Assembly (NCBI GenBank): GCA_023436205.1
Contig: JAEZKC010000059.1
Span: 62,001-126,000 of the forward strand
Length of the DNA stretch: 64,000 nucleotides
Direction: 5' to 3'
DNA from: Fibrobacterota bacterium
Lineage (GTDB): Bacteria; Fibrobacterota; Chitinivibrionia; Chitinivibrionales; Chitinispirillaceae
Positions 14,676 through 22,971 of this stretch are shown here, piece by piece; position 1 is the stretch's first letter; each line of letters starts with the position of its first letter. The position numbers and the translations under genes are program-made. Below the pieces are notes generated by a model, which was not told where the DNA came from, searched no databases, and saw only the letters and a program-made list of their open reading frames with translations.

Positions 14676-17219
14676 TTAGTGAGCGGCCTTTCTGTAAAGA
14701 ACCAATCCTAAAAGCAAAAATACGGCATTGCCTACCCACGCTCCGACGAGAATGGGGATGGTGCCGTTCTGGGCCAGCACAATTGCAATTCTGCTTAATG
14801 ACCAATAAGAGAAGGTGAGGAACAGACCGATTCCAAAAAAGGAAGCTCCACCCTTTCTGCCAGCTCGGGCTGTTATTGCTATTCCCAGAAGGATAACAAT
14901 GAAATTCATGAGCGGAAGAGCAATTTTAAACTCCAGCTCCGCCAGATATTTTTGAACCTTTTCACCTCTGCGCTTGGCCGTTTCAATATAGCTGGACAGC
15001 TCCCAATAGCTCATCTCCTCCTTTGCTTTGACCCGCTTTACAAGATCAATCGGAGAGGACTTAAGAATTGTATCATTAAGAGAGGTAAATGTCGAGACAT
15101 TGGAGGCATCACTCCCGAAGTCGCGCACCTGACCGTCAATGAATTTCCAACCTGTGCTGTCGTAGACCATCTCTCTGGCTTCAACCCGTTCCACTAATCC
15201 GTTTTCGGAGAACGTTTGACGCTGCACATTACGGGCAAACTGCGGGTTGGTGCTGAATTCCTCAAACACATATATGACATTCGTGGAACCGAAATAGTAG
15301 AAGTTCCTTCGATATTCTCTTCCCCCCTTTGCCTGTGGCAGTTTCATACCAGGGGGCTGATTGACAGCATCAGAGAGTTCTCGCCGCAGTTCGTTGGCCC
15401 GCGGGATGATTCTTTCTCCACCGTAAAATGTACCCACTGAAATCGCTGCTCCTAAAAGAAGCAGTGGAAATGTAAGCTGGCGAATATTTACCCCTGCAGC
15501 TTTCATTGCAGTCAGTTCACTGCTCTTTGCAAGTCTCCCGATGGAAAACATGGACGCCAGCAGAAGCACAATGGGGGAGACCGTCTGTATGAGCCAGGGG
15601 GTATAGTAGTAATAGAAAAGGGCCACGTCCATGAAGTTGTAATGTTCAAAACGTTTGAGATTGCTTACATAATCAACGGTAACGAATATTACCAGTATGG
15701 CAGCAAGGAGACCCAGGCTGTACCCGATAAACATCCCAATCAGATAGGTGGGCAAAATCCCGATCAACTTATTGAGTATCAGTCGCGGTAAACTGAAAAG
15801 AATTCCCGGGAGACGGAAAACAAAAGAATTGGTAACGGCAGCAAAGACCTTGTTGTTTTTATTCACCAAATTTTTGATAAAATTGAACTGAATAGTTGTT
15901 TCCCGAAGCATGAGAATAAGAAGCGTGATACCGCAGATGAGCAGCAGTACATTTCCCGACCACATTCCCACAACAGGGGATACAATCAACTTGTCCGCCA
16001 GATTTTCACCAACGATAAGAAATGCCCAGTAGGCAATGAAAAAGAAAATGGAATAGGTGGCCCCAACCGCAATACCGCCTCTTCTGGCCATAATTCCCAG
16101 AGGAGCACCTATAAAGACAAACAAAATGCAGGCTATGGGGATGGCGAATTTTTTATGAACTTCCACTTGGTACTGGGCCACGATCTTATCATTTGCAAGC
16201 TTTCGCCTGAGAACTCGCTCACTGTTGTCCTCAAGACGTTTACTGCTTTTTGTTGCCTCACCTATGGTTGATTCAAACTGTTTACTCCATTGCTTCATAT
16301 CCGAAGCAGGGTGAGAACTGTCGGCAGGGGATTTTAAACTGTCAATATATGAGATGTAATTGCAGAGAGAATCGAGTTGCTGGTTGTGTTCGGCGACAAC
16401 GGATGTATTGGATTCTTGAATGTCCTTGATATCCTGCATCATCATGGCGATATTTTTTTCCCGGTCACTTCTATAGGAGGAGCTTGTGCGCTGAAGTCTG
16501 GTATCCACGTTCTGGATATAGAACACCTGCCTGTTGAAGCGGGCCACAAAGTATTCTTTGTTGTTTTTGCGGGAAGTGCTGTGCGTTTCACCATCAAAAA
16601 GGGTGAGTTGCATATATTTCTCATCGTTTGTCATTTGGATGTTGCCCCTGCGGGACACGGTTAGTGACGGGTCCTGGGTGGGCGCGTCACTGAAGATTTT
16701 TATGCCTTTAAGGTCGCCTGTTTGAGGGTTAACCTCGTCAACATAAAGTGTGTAATCTGTGAAGTCCCTGATGAGTAGGCCCGGTTCGATGAAAGCCGCG
16801 GGGCGTTTGCGCCCGATGTCCCCCAGCAGGTTGGCGGTATGATGGTTGGCTTCGGGAAGAATGAAGTCATGAAAATAGACAAGAGAGACTGTGAGTACCG
16901 CTGCCGCTGCCAGCAGAGGAACCAGAAGGGTTGACATGTTTCGACCTGATGCCTTTATTGCCGTGATCTCATTGTCACCGGACATTCTTCCGAAGGTCAT
17001 GAGCGTGGCCACAAGTATGGCCATAGGGATCCCCAATGCCAGAATCCAGGCAAGCTGAATGATGAAAACCTCCAGAACTATCAGAGGTTCGATTCCTTTG
17101 GCTACGATGCGCTCAAGCAGCAGAACTGCCTGCTGCATGACAAACAGGAAAACGATTATGCTCAGGGAAGCTAGAAACGGGAAAATATGTTCCCTGATGA
17201 TATATCTATAAAGACGCAT
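14676..17219 (-). CDS. LptF-LptG fusion: two YjgP/YjgQ permeases in one chain
   Basis: An 847-aa membrane protein with two complete YjgP/YjgQ permease units. The first (about 1-440) has transmembrane segments near 14-36, 50-75 and 97-120, a periplasmic domain to about 355, then segments near 358-378, 386-405 and 415-437. The second (about 465-845) repeats this order. The cytoplasmic coupling motif occurs twice: NEITAIKASGRN (83-94) and SELTAMKAAGVN (567-578). LptF and LptG are normally separate partners that, with the LptB ATPase, pull LPS from the inner membrane; here one polypeptide would supply both halves. No frameshift is involved. It starts divergently from cpoB and is followed after two bases by a response regulator. 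Confidence 0.9.
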   Translation of the reverse strand: MRLYRYIIREHIFPFLASLSIIVFLFVMQQAVLLLERIVAKGIEPLIVLEVFIIQLAWILALGIPMAILVATLMTFGRMSGDNEITAIKASGRNMSTLLVPLLAAAAVLTVSLVYFHDFILPEANHHTANLLGDIGRKRPAAFIEPGLLIRDFTDYTLYVDEVNPQTGDLKGIKIFSDAPTQDPSLTVSRRGNIQMTNDEKYMQLTLFDGETHSTSRKNNKEYFVARFNRQVFYIQNVDTRLQRTSSSYRSDREKNIAMMMQDIKDIQESNTSVVAEHNQQLDSLCNYISYIDSLKSPADSSHPASDMKQWSKQFESTIGEATKSSKRLEDNSERVLRRKLANDKIVAQYQVEVHKKFAIPIACILFVFIGAPLGIMARRGGIAVGATYSIFFFIAYWAFLIVGENLADKLIVSPVVGMWSGNVLLLICGITLLILMLRETTIQFNFIKNLVNKNNKVFAAVTNSFVFRLPGILFSLPRLILNKLIGILPTYLIGMFIGYSLGLLAAILVIFVTVDYVSNLKRFEHYNFMDVALFYYYYTPWLIQTVSPIVLLLASMFSIGRLAKSSELTAMKAAGVNIRQLTFPLLLLGAAISVGTFYGGERIIPRANELRRELSDAVNQPPGMKLPQAKGGREYRRNFYYFGSTNVIYVFEEFSTNPQFARNVQRQTFSENGLVERVEAREMVYDSTGWKFIDGQVRDFGSDASNVSTFTSLNDTILKSSPIDLVKRVKAKEEMSYWELSSYIETAKRRGEKVQKYLAELEFKIALPLMNFIVILLGIAITARAGRKGGASFFGIGLFLTFSYWSLSRIAIVLAQNGTIPILVGAWVGNAVFLLLGLVLYRKAAH

Positions 17220-17440
17220 TCAAAATTCTCTTCTACCGGTAATTCTTAGTTCCAAAATGCTCGAACCGCTCTCAGTCGTTCTGGACACGGCATTTGTGGT
17301 AACAGAATTGACCTTGTTATTGTTCCGGGATCTTATGGCGAGGTCTCGCATCATTAATGAAAATACGTCCTTTCAGTACCACTCTTCAAGGCAGATGTGC
17401 TTTCGATCGCCTTATATGCCCTCAGACACGTTTTTCCGAG

Positions 17441-17469
17441 TTGACCCATCAGCTATCTCATTATATAAT
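17441..17469 (+). promoter_or_regulatory. Strong predicted sigma70-type promoter for cpoB
   Basis: TTGACC at 17441-17446 and a perfect TATAAT at 17464-17469 are spaced by 17 bases. Transcription would begin near 17476, leaving a leader of about 38 bases before the cpoB start at 17514. It is the best consensus promoter in the window. The rest of the 17220-17513 divergent spacer shows no other clear element. Confidence 0.72.
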
Positions 17470-17513
17470 TAGGCTTTAGAGCCGTTAACCGTTCATCTCT
17501 ACAGGAGCTCAGG

Positions 17514-18356
17514 ATGAGGGCAGGTTTCAAACAGATTCGTAATCGTCGAGTCATTTTGGTTATTGCTGCGTGCGTTCCTTTTCTGGCCGGATGTGCCTCA
17601 TCCATAAAACAGATGGATACTGAGGTCATTCTTCCGGAAATAGATGTTATTCAGGTTAAAGAAAACTCCGATGAGGCCCTTCGGGTCGCCCAGGAAGCCA
17701 AAATAGATGTCGGAGTTCTTTCTTCCAAAGTTTCGGATCTGGATAACAGGCTCATTCTTCTTTCCGAGGAGGTAGCAAGCATATCTTCAGCAAAGATAGA
17801 GGAACTGGAGACCAAGCTTGCCCTTTTAACCGAGGCTTACAAGGACCTGCATGATCAACTCCGTGAAATTGAATCATCCACCCTGAGGCTGGCAGCAGCT
17901 AAACAGAATACAAAACCGGTGGTGAAAACGACCCCTGCGGTTCCCACTTTCTCTCCATCCTCCGCTTCTGATCTGTTGACTACTTCTCCTGAATACGATC
18001 TCTATCAGAATGGCCTCCGTACTTTCAACAGTCGTAATTATGAACAGGCAGCAAAGGTCTTCTCCGAGCTGCTCGCAAAATTTCCCGAGGGCTCTTACTG
18101 TGATAACGCTCAGTTTTGGATAGGGGAGAGCCGGTACCGAAGCGGCAATTTCAATGAGGCGATTAGTGCCTTTCAGAAGGTTTTTTCGTACGCAAACTCA
18201 GCTAAAAGCGATGATGCTCAGCTGAAAATCGGTTTGGCATATCAGAAATTGGGCAAAACCGATCAGGCAAAAGCTGAGTTTCAGAAGCTCATTGATCGCT
18301 ATCCTGCCAGTGAATACGTTGAGAGAGCCAGAAATTATATTAGCGGTCTGAAATAA
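17514..18356 (+). CDS. cpoB: CpoB/YbgF-type Tol-Pal-associated lipoprotein
   Basis: A 280-aa periplasmic protein that in other bacteria links peptidoglycan synthesis with outer-membrane constriction through TolA. Here a lipobox (FLAGC, Cys27) follows a signal peptide, so it is probably a lipoprotein, unlike E. coli CpoB. Residues about 50-130 form a coiled coil, a Thr/Pro-rich linker spans about 131-155, and three TPR units cover 158-280 (DLYQNGLRTFNSRNYEQAA, AQFWIGESRYRSGNF, KIGLAYQKLGKTDQA). No tolA, tolB or pal is in the window. A consensus promoter lies upstream and a hairpin terminator downstream. Confidence 0.85.
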   Translation: MRAGFKQIRNRRVILVIAACVPFLAGCASSIKQMDTEVILPEIDVIQVKENSDEALRVAQEAKIDVGVLSSKVSDLDNRLILLSEEVASISSAKIEELETKLALLTEAYKDLHDQLREIESSTLRLAAAKQNTKPVVKTTPAVPTFSPSSASDLLTTSPEYDLYQNGLRTFNSRNYEQAAKVFSELLAKFPEGSYCDNAQFWIGESRYRSGNFNEAISAFQKVFSYANSAKSDDAQLKIGLAYQKLGKTDQAKAEFQKLIDRYPASEYVERARNYISGLK

Positions 18357-18422
18357 TCTGACTTGCTTTTGGATCCAGAAAATACCACTTTAATATCAAC
18401 TTGGCCATTTTGCCACCGTTAA

Positions 18423-18450
18423 GCCGCATCCTTTAGAGCGGCACTTTTTT
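18423..18450 (+). terminator. Rho-independent terminator after cpoB
   Basis: GCCGC (18423-18427) pairs with GCGGC (18438-18442) around a ten-base loop and is followed by ACTTTTTT. The stem is short, but the T run and the position 67 bases after the cpoB stop fit a terminator. Confidence 0.55.
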
Positions 18451-18545
18451 AATATTCCTAATTCTGATTTACGTTTCCGGATGCCGAAACGTACTTACAG
18501 GATGAGTAGCTCTCCTAAAAATTCCATAATGGGGAAAATGTAAAA

Positions 18546-19310
18546 ATGAATTTGAAAAAGATTATTATTTCTGTACTTGCTCTCACGCTCATGGTTTCAT
18601 GCGCCACCACAGGCAAAGGACAGAAAAATCGCCAGTATGATTGTTCAGAACGGCTCGAAACTGCCAAAACAAGAATGGCTAAGAAAAATTTTACTGATGC
18701 AATTCGAATTCTGGAGGATGTTAAGTATCAGTGCGGTGGGAATCCTCTGATGGACTCCGTGTATTATCTGGGAGGAACGGCGAATCTAAAGCTCAAGCAG
18801 TATACCGATGCCCGTATAGAATTCGAAAGGCTTATAAGAGAGTATCCCCGCTCCCCCCTGGCCAGCGAATCACAGTACAGAATAGCCCAGATGGTCTATC
18901 TGCAGTCTAATCCTTTCAATCGGGATCAGACTGAGACTAAAGAAGCTGTCAGGCTCCTTTCTGATTTTCTGGAGCAGAACAGTGAAAACAATTATGTTGA
19001 CAGTGCAAAGCATTACCTGAGTCTTTCTATGGAAAAGCTCGCTGCCAAAGAATTCAACAATGCCCGTTTTTACCGTAAACAGGGTGAAAATGAAGCCGCG
19101 CTGGTTTATTTCAGATCTTTACTCTCACAATATCCCGATTCAAAATACACTTCAGAGGCTCTTGTGGGTATTGTTGAAGTGTTAATCGATCTCAAGCGAG
19201 GCGAAGATGCCCGGGATGTTCTCGGGGAAATTGATGAAAGTAAACTTAACGAAGAGTTGAAACAACGCTTTGAACTGGCCAAATCAAAGTTGGGCGGTTC
19301 TGCTGAATAG
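18546..19310 (+). CDS. bamD: Outer-membrane assembly lipoprotein BamD
   Basis: A 254-aa TPR lipoprotein of the BamD/YfiO family, an essential partner of BamA in folding outer-membrane barrels. The signal peptide ends in the lipobox VSC (Cys19). Five TPR-like helix pairs follow, including YDCSERLETAKTRMAKKNF, VYYLGGTANLKLKQYTDARIEF and SQYRIAQMVYL, with the 'a...F..li..yP.S..a..A.yr.a' pattern of the family. Length matches typical BamD. The ribosome site is modest (GGGGAAAATG just upstream). It has its own leader after the cpoB terminator and is followed by nadD 21 bases downstream. Confidence 0.85.
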   Translation: MNLKKIIISVLALTLMVSCATTGKGQKNRQYDCSERLETAKTRMAKKNFTDAIRILEDVKYQCGGNPLMDSVYYLGGTANLKLKQYTDARIEFERLIREYPRSPLASESQYRIAQMVYLQSNPFNRDQTETKEAVRLLSDFLEQNSENNYVDSAKHYLSLSMEKLAAKEFNNARFYRKQGENEAALVYFRSLLSQYPDSKYTSEALVGIVEVLIDLKRGEDARDVLGEIDESKLNEELKQRFELAKSKLGGSAE

Positions 19311-19331
19311 TGTACTGACCTGAGCTCAAAA

Positions 19332-19928
19332 ATGGCGCAATCTCTCGGTATCCTGGGTGGAGTTTTCGATCCCGTTCACAATGGGCACTTGTCCATTGCG
19401 ACCTTTGCCCGGGAATTCTTTCATCTTGAGAAAGTGATTTTCATCCCGTCTGGCGCCCCACCTCACAAAAACTCTGTTACCGCTTCGGCTTCAGACCGGC
19501 TTGCAATGCTTGAGCGAGCATTGCACGGGGTTTCTGAATTCTGCATCTGGGATGGGGAAGTGTATCGCGAGGGTTATTCCTATACTATCGATACTCTTGG
19601 ATGTCTTAAGGAGCAGTTTCCCGATTCAAAAATTCATTTCATAATAGGTTCTGATAATCTCTCTGAAATTTGCCGATGGCGTTCCTATGAACAAATCATA
19701 AAGCAGGTCACGCTTTGTGTTGCAGTTCGTCCCGGTTTTTCCACCTCAGAAGTACCATCTGAACTCACCTCTGCCAGTTTGGAACTGTTCCCTTCTCCTG
19801 AATGGGGACTTAGTTCAACTATACTCCGGTCCTATCTCAGAGAAGGGTATTCCTGTAAATTTCTCATACCCGATTCCGTACTTCTATATATTAATGAAAA
19901 AGGGCTGTATGGATATCAGAGCAGGTGA
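19332..19928 (+). CDS. nadD: Nicotinate-nucleotide adenylyltransferase NadD
   Basis: A 198-aa enzyme that joins nicotinate mononucleotide and ATP to make deamido-NAD in NAD synthesis. Family motifs are intact: LGILGGVFDPVHNGHL (GGxFxPxHxGH nucleotidyltransferase motif), PSGAPPHK, YTIDTL, FIIGSDNL and the C-terminal LSSTILR (ISSTxIR). The usual downstream partner rsfS is absent; instead a small zinc-ribbon gene overlaps its 3' end by 20 bases. Confidence 0.95.
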   Translation: MAQSLGILGGVFDPVHNGHLSIATFAREFFHLEKVIFIPSGAPPHKNSVTASASDRLAMLERALHGVSEFCIWDGEVYREGYSYTIDTLGCLKEQFPDSKIHFIIGSDNLSEICRWRSYEQIIKQVTLCVAVRPGFSTSEVPSELTSASLELFPSPEWGLSSTILRSYLREGYSCKFLIPDSVLLYINEKGLYGYQSR

Positions 19929-20118
19929 TGAACATGCGAAAGGACCTGAAAAGCGACCCTTTCTGGGAGTTCATTTCCGCTGCTGCGGTGTTTATAGCCG
20001 CATCTACAGAAATCGATCCGGTGATGCCTATGAGGGCTCCTGTCCCAAATGCGGTCAGCATGTCAAGTGCCCCATCGGCCCTGGCGGAACTAATTCCCGG
20101 TTTTTTGAAGCCAGGTAG
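19909..20118 (+). CDS. Small zinc-ribbon-like conserved protein (69 aa)
   Basis: A short gene overlapping the end of nadD by 20 bases in another frame. The 69-aa product has CC at 25-26 (FRCCGVYSRIYRN) and CPKC at 45-48 (YEGSCPKCGQHV), a plausible four-cysteine zinc ribbon, and ends in IGPGGTNSRFF. I recall similar small proteins with the same 'GV.F.CC..Y.R.Y.N..G..Y.G.CP.C' and 'GPGGT..RFF' pattern as conserved hypotheticals in other phyla, which is why I prefer this frame to the other frames open here. The start at ATG 19909 is a guess (AAGGG just upstream); ATG 19894 is an alternative. Function is unknown. Confidence 0.65.
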   Translation: MDIRAGDEHAKGPEKRPFLGVHFRCCGVYSRIYRNRSGDAYEGSCPKCGQHVKCPIGPGGTNSRFFEAR

Positions 20119-20190
20119 TGTGCCCCTCTTCACCTGCCGCTTTCTGTTCCCTATTATCCCGATTTCCTTTTTTGATCTTTCTCACAGAAA

Positions 20191-21585
20191 ATGTTTTTTC
20201 AAAAGGATGCTGTATTGAAACTTGACAAGAATTCCCCTGGCAGGATTAGGAAAGCTGCTGTTGCCGGTCAATTTTACCCGTCAAATCCTATCATGCTTAA
20301 GGAAGATGTCTGTCGAATGCTCACTGAAAGCAGGTCAGAAAAAGAGCCTGTAAAGCTTCTCATTGTTCCGCATGCCGGATATGTATTCTCAGGAGAAATT
20401 GCCGCTAAAGCGTATGCTTCAATACCTCAGGATATTGAAACTGTTTTTATAATAGGTCCCTCTCATCACAAATGGTTTTCCGGAGTACATGTCACTGATG
20501 CACACTGGTACGAAACTCCTTTGGGAAAGGTGGATGTGAACACCGAGATCACCGGAGAGTTGATCTCTCATCCAGAGTGCGTGAGGGTTACGGCAGCTGA
20601 AGATCGTGAGCACTCTATTGAGGTACAGCTCCCTTTTCTTCAAGCTCACCTCTCCAATTTCAAAATCGTTCCTTTGATTACAGGTGATGTGGATCCCGTT
20701 TTCATTGCCGAGCTGATAGTGCCCTTTCTTAACGAAAAAACAATCGTCGTTGCATCAAGCGACCTTTCTCATTTCTTGAACCAGACTGAAGCGCGAAAAG
20801 TGGATGACAGCAGTATTCAAACTATTGTTACCGGGGATGCGAAAGGCTTTATTGACGGATGCGGCGAAACGGCAGTCAGAGTGGTTATGGAGCTTGCTCG
20901 CCGGCTGCAAGTTGCTCCAAGGATACTTGACGCCCGTACCTCATTCGAAGCAGCTCCTGAATTCGGGTCTTCATTGAGGGTCGTAGGATATGCATCTATT
21001 CTTTATTCCGGCAGTAATCATGAAAAACCATCTTCTGAATTTTCTCAGGAAGAACAGAAGTTATTACTGCGTATTGCACGACAATCTCTGGTTTCGGCAG
21101 TGTATAGAAAACCTCAATCTGATGCCATACCCGCTGTACCCATATTTTCAGAAAAGCGGGGCTGTTTTGTGACCTTGACATCTTTGGGAAGATTAAGAGG
21201 CTGTATCGGATATATTCAACCCATAAAGCCCTTATATCAGGCGGTTGTGGATAATGCGGTGAATGCTGCACTTCATGATCCGAGGTTTTCTGCTGTAAAG
21301 GTTTCCGAACTTGACAACGTTCGAATAGAAATCTCTGTCTTGACCTTGCCGCAGGTACTATCCTACAGTTCTCCAGAAGATCTTCTCTCCCGGCTTGAGA
21401 TAGGTGTTCACGGCGTTATTCTTAAAAATGGCTACTGTGAATCAACTTTTTTACCGCAGGTGTGGGATCAGCTTCCGGACAAGGTGACTTTCCTGGAACA
21501 TCTAGCACTCAAAGGCGGTATGGAGAAAGATGGATGGAAGAGTGCGGAGGTGTTTACGTACCAGGCAATTCATTTTAGTGAATAG
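20191..21585 (+). CDS. MEMO1-AMMECR1 fusion (AmmeMemoRadiSam system proteins B+A)
   Basis: A 464-aa fusion. Residues about 20-275 are a MEMO-like domain with H61 (VPHAGYVFSG), H92/H93 (IGPSHHKWFSG), EHSIEVQLPFL (140-150), SSDLSH (189-194) and C224 (DGCGETAV), matching the metal site of human MEMO1. Residues about 285-462 are AMMECR1, with the conserved GRLRGCIGYI motif. In bacteria these two usually occur with a dedicated radical SAM protein; no such gene is adjacent here. The chemistry is unknown. The start may instead be TTG 20215, which has AAAGGA seven bases upstream and lies just before the conserved IRKAAVAGQFYP; ATG 20191 has no good ribosome site. Confidence 0.9.
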   Translation: MFFQKDAVLKLDKNSPGRIRKAAVAGQFYPSNPIMLKEDVCRMLTESRSEKEPVKLLIVPHAGYVFSGEIAAKAYASIPQDIETVFIIGPSHHKWFSGVHVTDAHWYETPLGKVDVNTEITGELISHPECVRVTAAEDREHSIEVQLPFLQAHLSNFKIVPLITGDVDPVFIAELIVPFLNEKTIVVASSDLSHFLNQTEARKVDDSSIQTIVTGDAKGFIDGCGETAVRVVMELARRLQVAPRILDARTSFEAAPEFGSSLRVVGYASILYSGSNHEKPSSEFSQEEQKLLLRIARQSLVSAVYRKPQSDAIPAVPIFSEKRGCFVTLTSLGRLRGCIGYIQPIKPLYQAVVDNAVNAALHDPRFSAVKVSELDNVRIEISVLTLPQVLSYSSPEDLLSRLEIGVHGVILKNGYCESTFLPQVWDQLPDKVTFLEHLALKGGMEKDGWKSAEVFTYQAIHFSE

Positions 21586-21587
21586 AG

Positions 21588-22364
21588 TCATCGGCAATTA
21601 AGGTCCTGCAGATTTAACGCGCTCTCTCGATTTACGATCTGCTGTAAACTGTAATAGCGGTTGAGGACTTTTTCGTAATATCGCAGTGGCAGTTGCTCTT
21701 TGCGAGAGAGTGTGCTTCGAACAGTGCCTGGTCCCAGATTATAAGCGAGCAGACCAAGTTTGAAGCTTTTAAACTGGCTTATGAGCCTGGTGAGATAGGC
21801 GGTTCCAAGCACCAGGTTTGTTTCCGGATTGAAGAGGTCTACCGGTTTGAGTCCCTCTATTCCCAGAATTTTGGCCATTTCAAGGGCCGTTTCATATTTA
21901 AGCTGCATGAGACCTAGTGCGCCGCTGGTATTGCCGCTCTGGTAACGACCCTGGGCTTTGATGTTGAATCGGCTCTCCACAGAGATTACTGCAAGCAGCA
22001 ATTCCGGATCATACCCGAATTGTCTGCTGTTTACATAAATCAAATCTGAAAGATGATGAACGACATCTGCCGGTACTTTGCCATTGACAATCATGCAGAG
22101 CAGGGAGGATAGACGGCGTTTTTCCTCCAGTTCATCCATGGAATGGGATAAGTTTATTTTGTCAATCCTAAGAACTGCAATCTGCCTGTCTAGATTTTTG
22201 ATGGAGGCCTCGTTGTGCAGAATGTGAAAGCTTACAGAAAGAAGTGATGCAAGAAGAATTCCTACAATAAATAAACTCGTCAGCTCAGAAATCCACACCT
22301 TTTTCCCTACGAACAGGATACCCGGCAGTATTCGGTGAGAGAGTTTATTTCTGTTTGGGTGCAT
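21588..22364 (-). CDS. Membrane-anchored lytic transglycosylase (SLT family 1)
   Basis: A 258-aa protein. A basic N-terminus and one transmembrane segment (about 27-49) anchor it in the inner membrane; a short coiled coil (about 52-88) precedes the catalytic domain. The SLT motifs are present: E130 in AVISVESRFN (general acid), SGALGLMQLK and LLAYNLGPGTV. It should cleave the MurNAc-GlcNAc bond of peptidoglycan in the periplasm with formation of 1,6-anhydroMurNAc. It is the last gene of a three-gene operon: its start overlaps the end of the STAS-membrane gene by 20 bases, implying coupled synthesis. Confidence 0.9.
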   Translation of the reverse strand: MHPNRNKLSHRILPGILFVGKKVWISELTSLFIVGILLASLLSVSFHILHNEASIKNLDRQIAVLRIDKINLSHSMDELEEKRRLSSLLCMIVNGKVPADVVHHLSDLIYVNSRQFGYDPELLLAVISVESRFNIKAQGRYQSGNTSGALGLMQLKYETALEMAKILGIEGLKPVDLFNPETNLVLGTAYLTRLISQFKSFKLGLLAYNLGPGTVRSTLSRKEQLPLRYYEKVLNRYYSLQQIVNRESALNLQDLNCR

Positions 22365-22971
22365 CCTTGAGAATCCCGAGCTGTTCGAGTGGTCGCAATC
22401 TCTCTTTGAGTTGATTCATTTCAAGAAGCGTACTTTGTTTCCACTGATTTAATTCCTGAACCTCTTTCTGCTGTTCCTGTATCCTGTTATTTTGCAGGTG
22501 AATTATAAAAAGCAGGGTCAGAAACCATCCACAAAGAACGGTGAGCATGAAAATCGCAACCGGTCGGGAAATGCGAAAACCGGTTTTGCGTGAAAGAAAA
22601 CGACTTTTCCTTTTGAGTAGAGTGAGGAAAGTTCCTCTGATCAGCGAATCGCCATCGGCAAAGATTGCAAACAGATTCCAATATGGTTGAAATGCTCTGG
22701 ATAATACGGGGTTTTTGAAAATAAACTTCAATTCACCCCCTTTTCCCTTTATGGTATTGAGAAGGTTTAGAAACATCGGTACAACCATATCTTCAATGCT
22801 GGTTACTTTTTCCAGATCTATTATGAAAAATTTATTCCCGTCTTCGACCAGACTGAGAATTTTTTCTCTGATGCTGGGGACCTGTTCATTGTTGAATTGA
22901 CCTGATAGAAATAGCCAGATTGTTTCCGATCTGCATTCAAGAGTGATGTCCAGGGCTTCAGATTGTATCAT
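22345..22971 (-). CDS. STAS domain fused to a transmembrane segment and coiled coil
   Basis: A 208-aa protein. Residues about 8-110 form a STAS domain (LFLSGQFNNEQVPSIREKIL, FFIIDLEKVTSIEDMVVP, FKNPVLSRAF). The usual phosphorylatable Ser in 'DSSG' is replaced within SIEDMV, so classic partner switching by phosphorylation at that site is unlikely. A transmembrane helix spans about 138-160, followed by a heptad-like segment (about 163-198) on the other side of the membrane. It could transmit cytoplasmic state to the periplasmic transglycosylase whose gene it overlaps by 20 bases; it also overlaps the GH57-like gene by 14 bases. I know no characterised protein with this architecture. Confidence 0.78.
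   Translation of the reverse strand: MIQSEALDITLECRSETIWLFLSGQFNNEQVPSIREKILSLVEDGNKFFIIDLEKVTSIEDMVVPMFLNLLNTIKGKGGELKFIFKNPVLSRAFQPYWNLFAIFADGDSLIRGTFLTLLKRKSRFLSRKTGFRISRPVAIFMLTVLCGWFLTLLFIIHLQNNRIQEQQKEVQELNQWKQSTLLEMNQLKERLRPLEQLGILKDAPKQK

Noticed and set aside
17257..17472. A 71-codon frame between the Lpt and cpoB genes
   Set aside because: It covers the consensus cpoB promoter and has no recognisable protein character.
19925..20218. A 97-codon frame after nadD
   Set aside because: It has no family pattern and overlaps the next gene, while another frame of the same DNA encodes the cysteine-rich conserved peptide.
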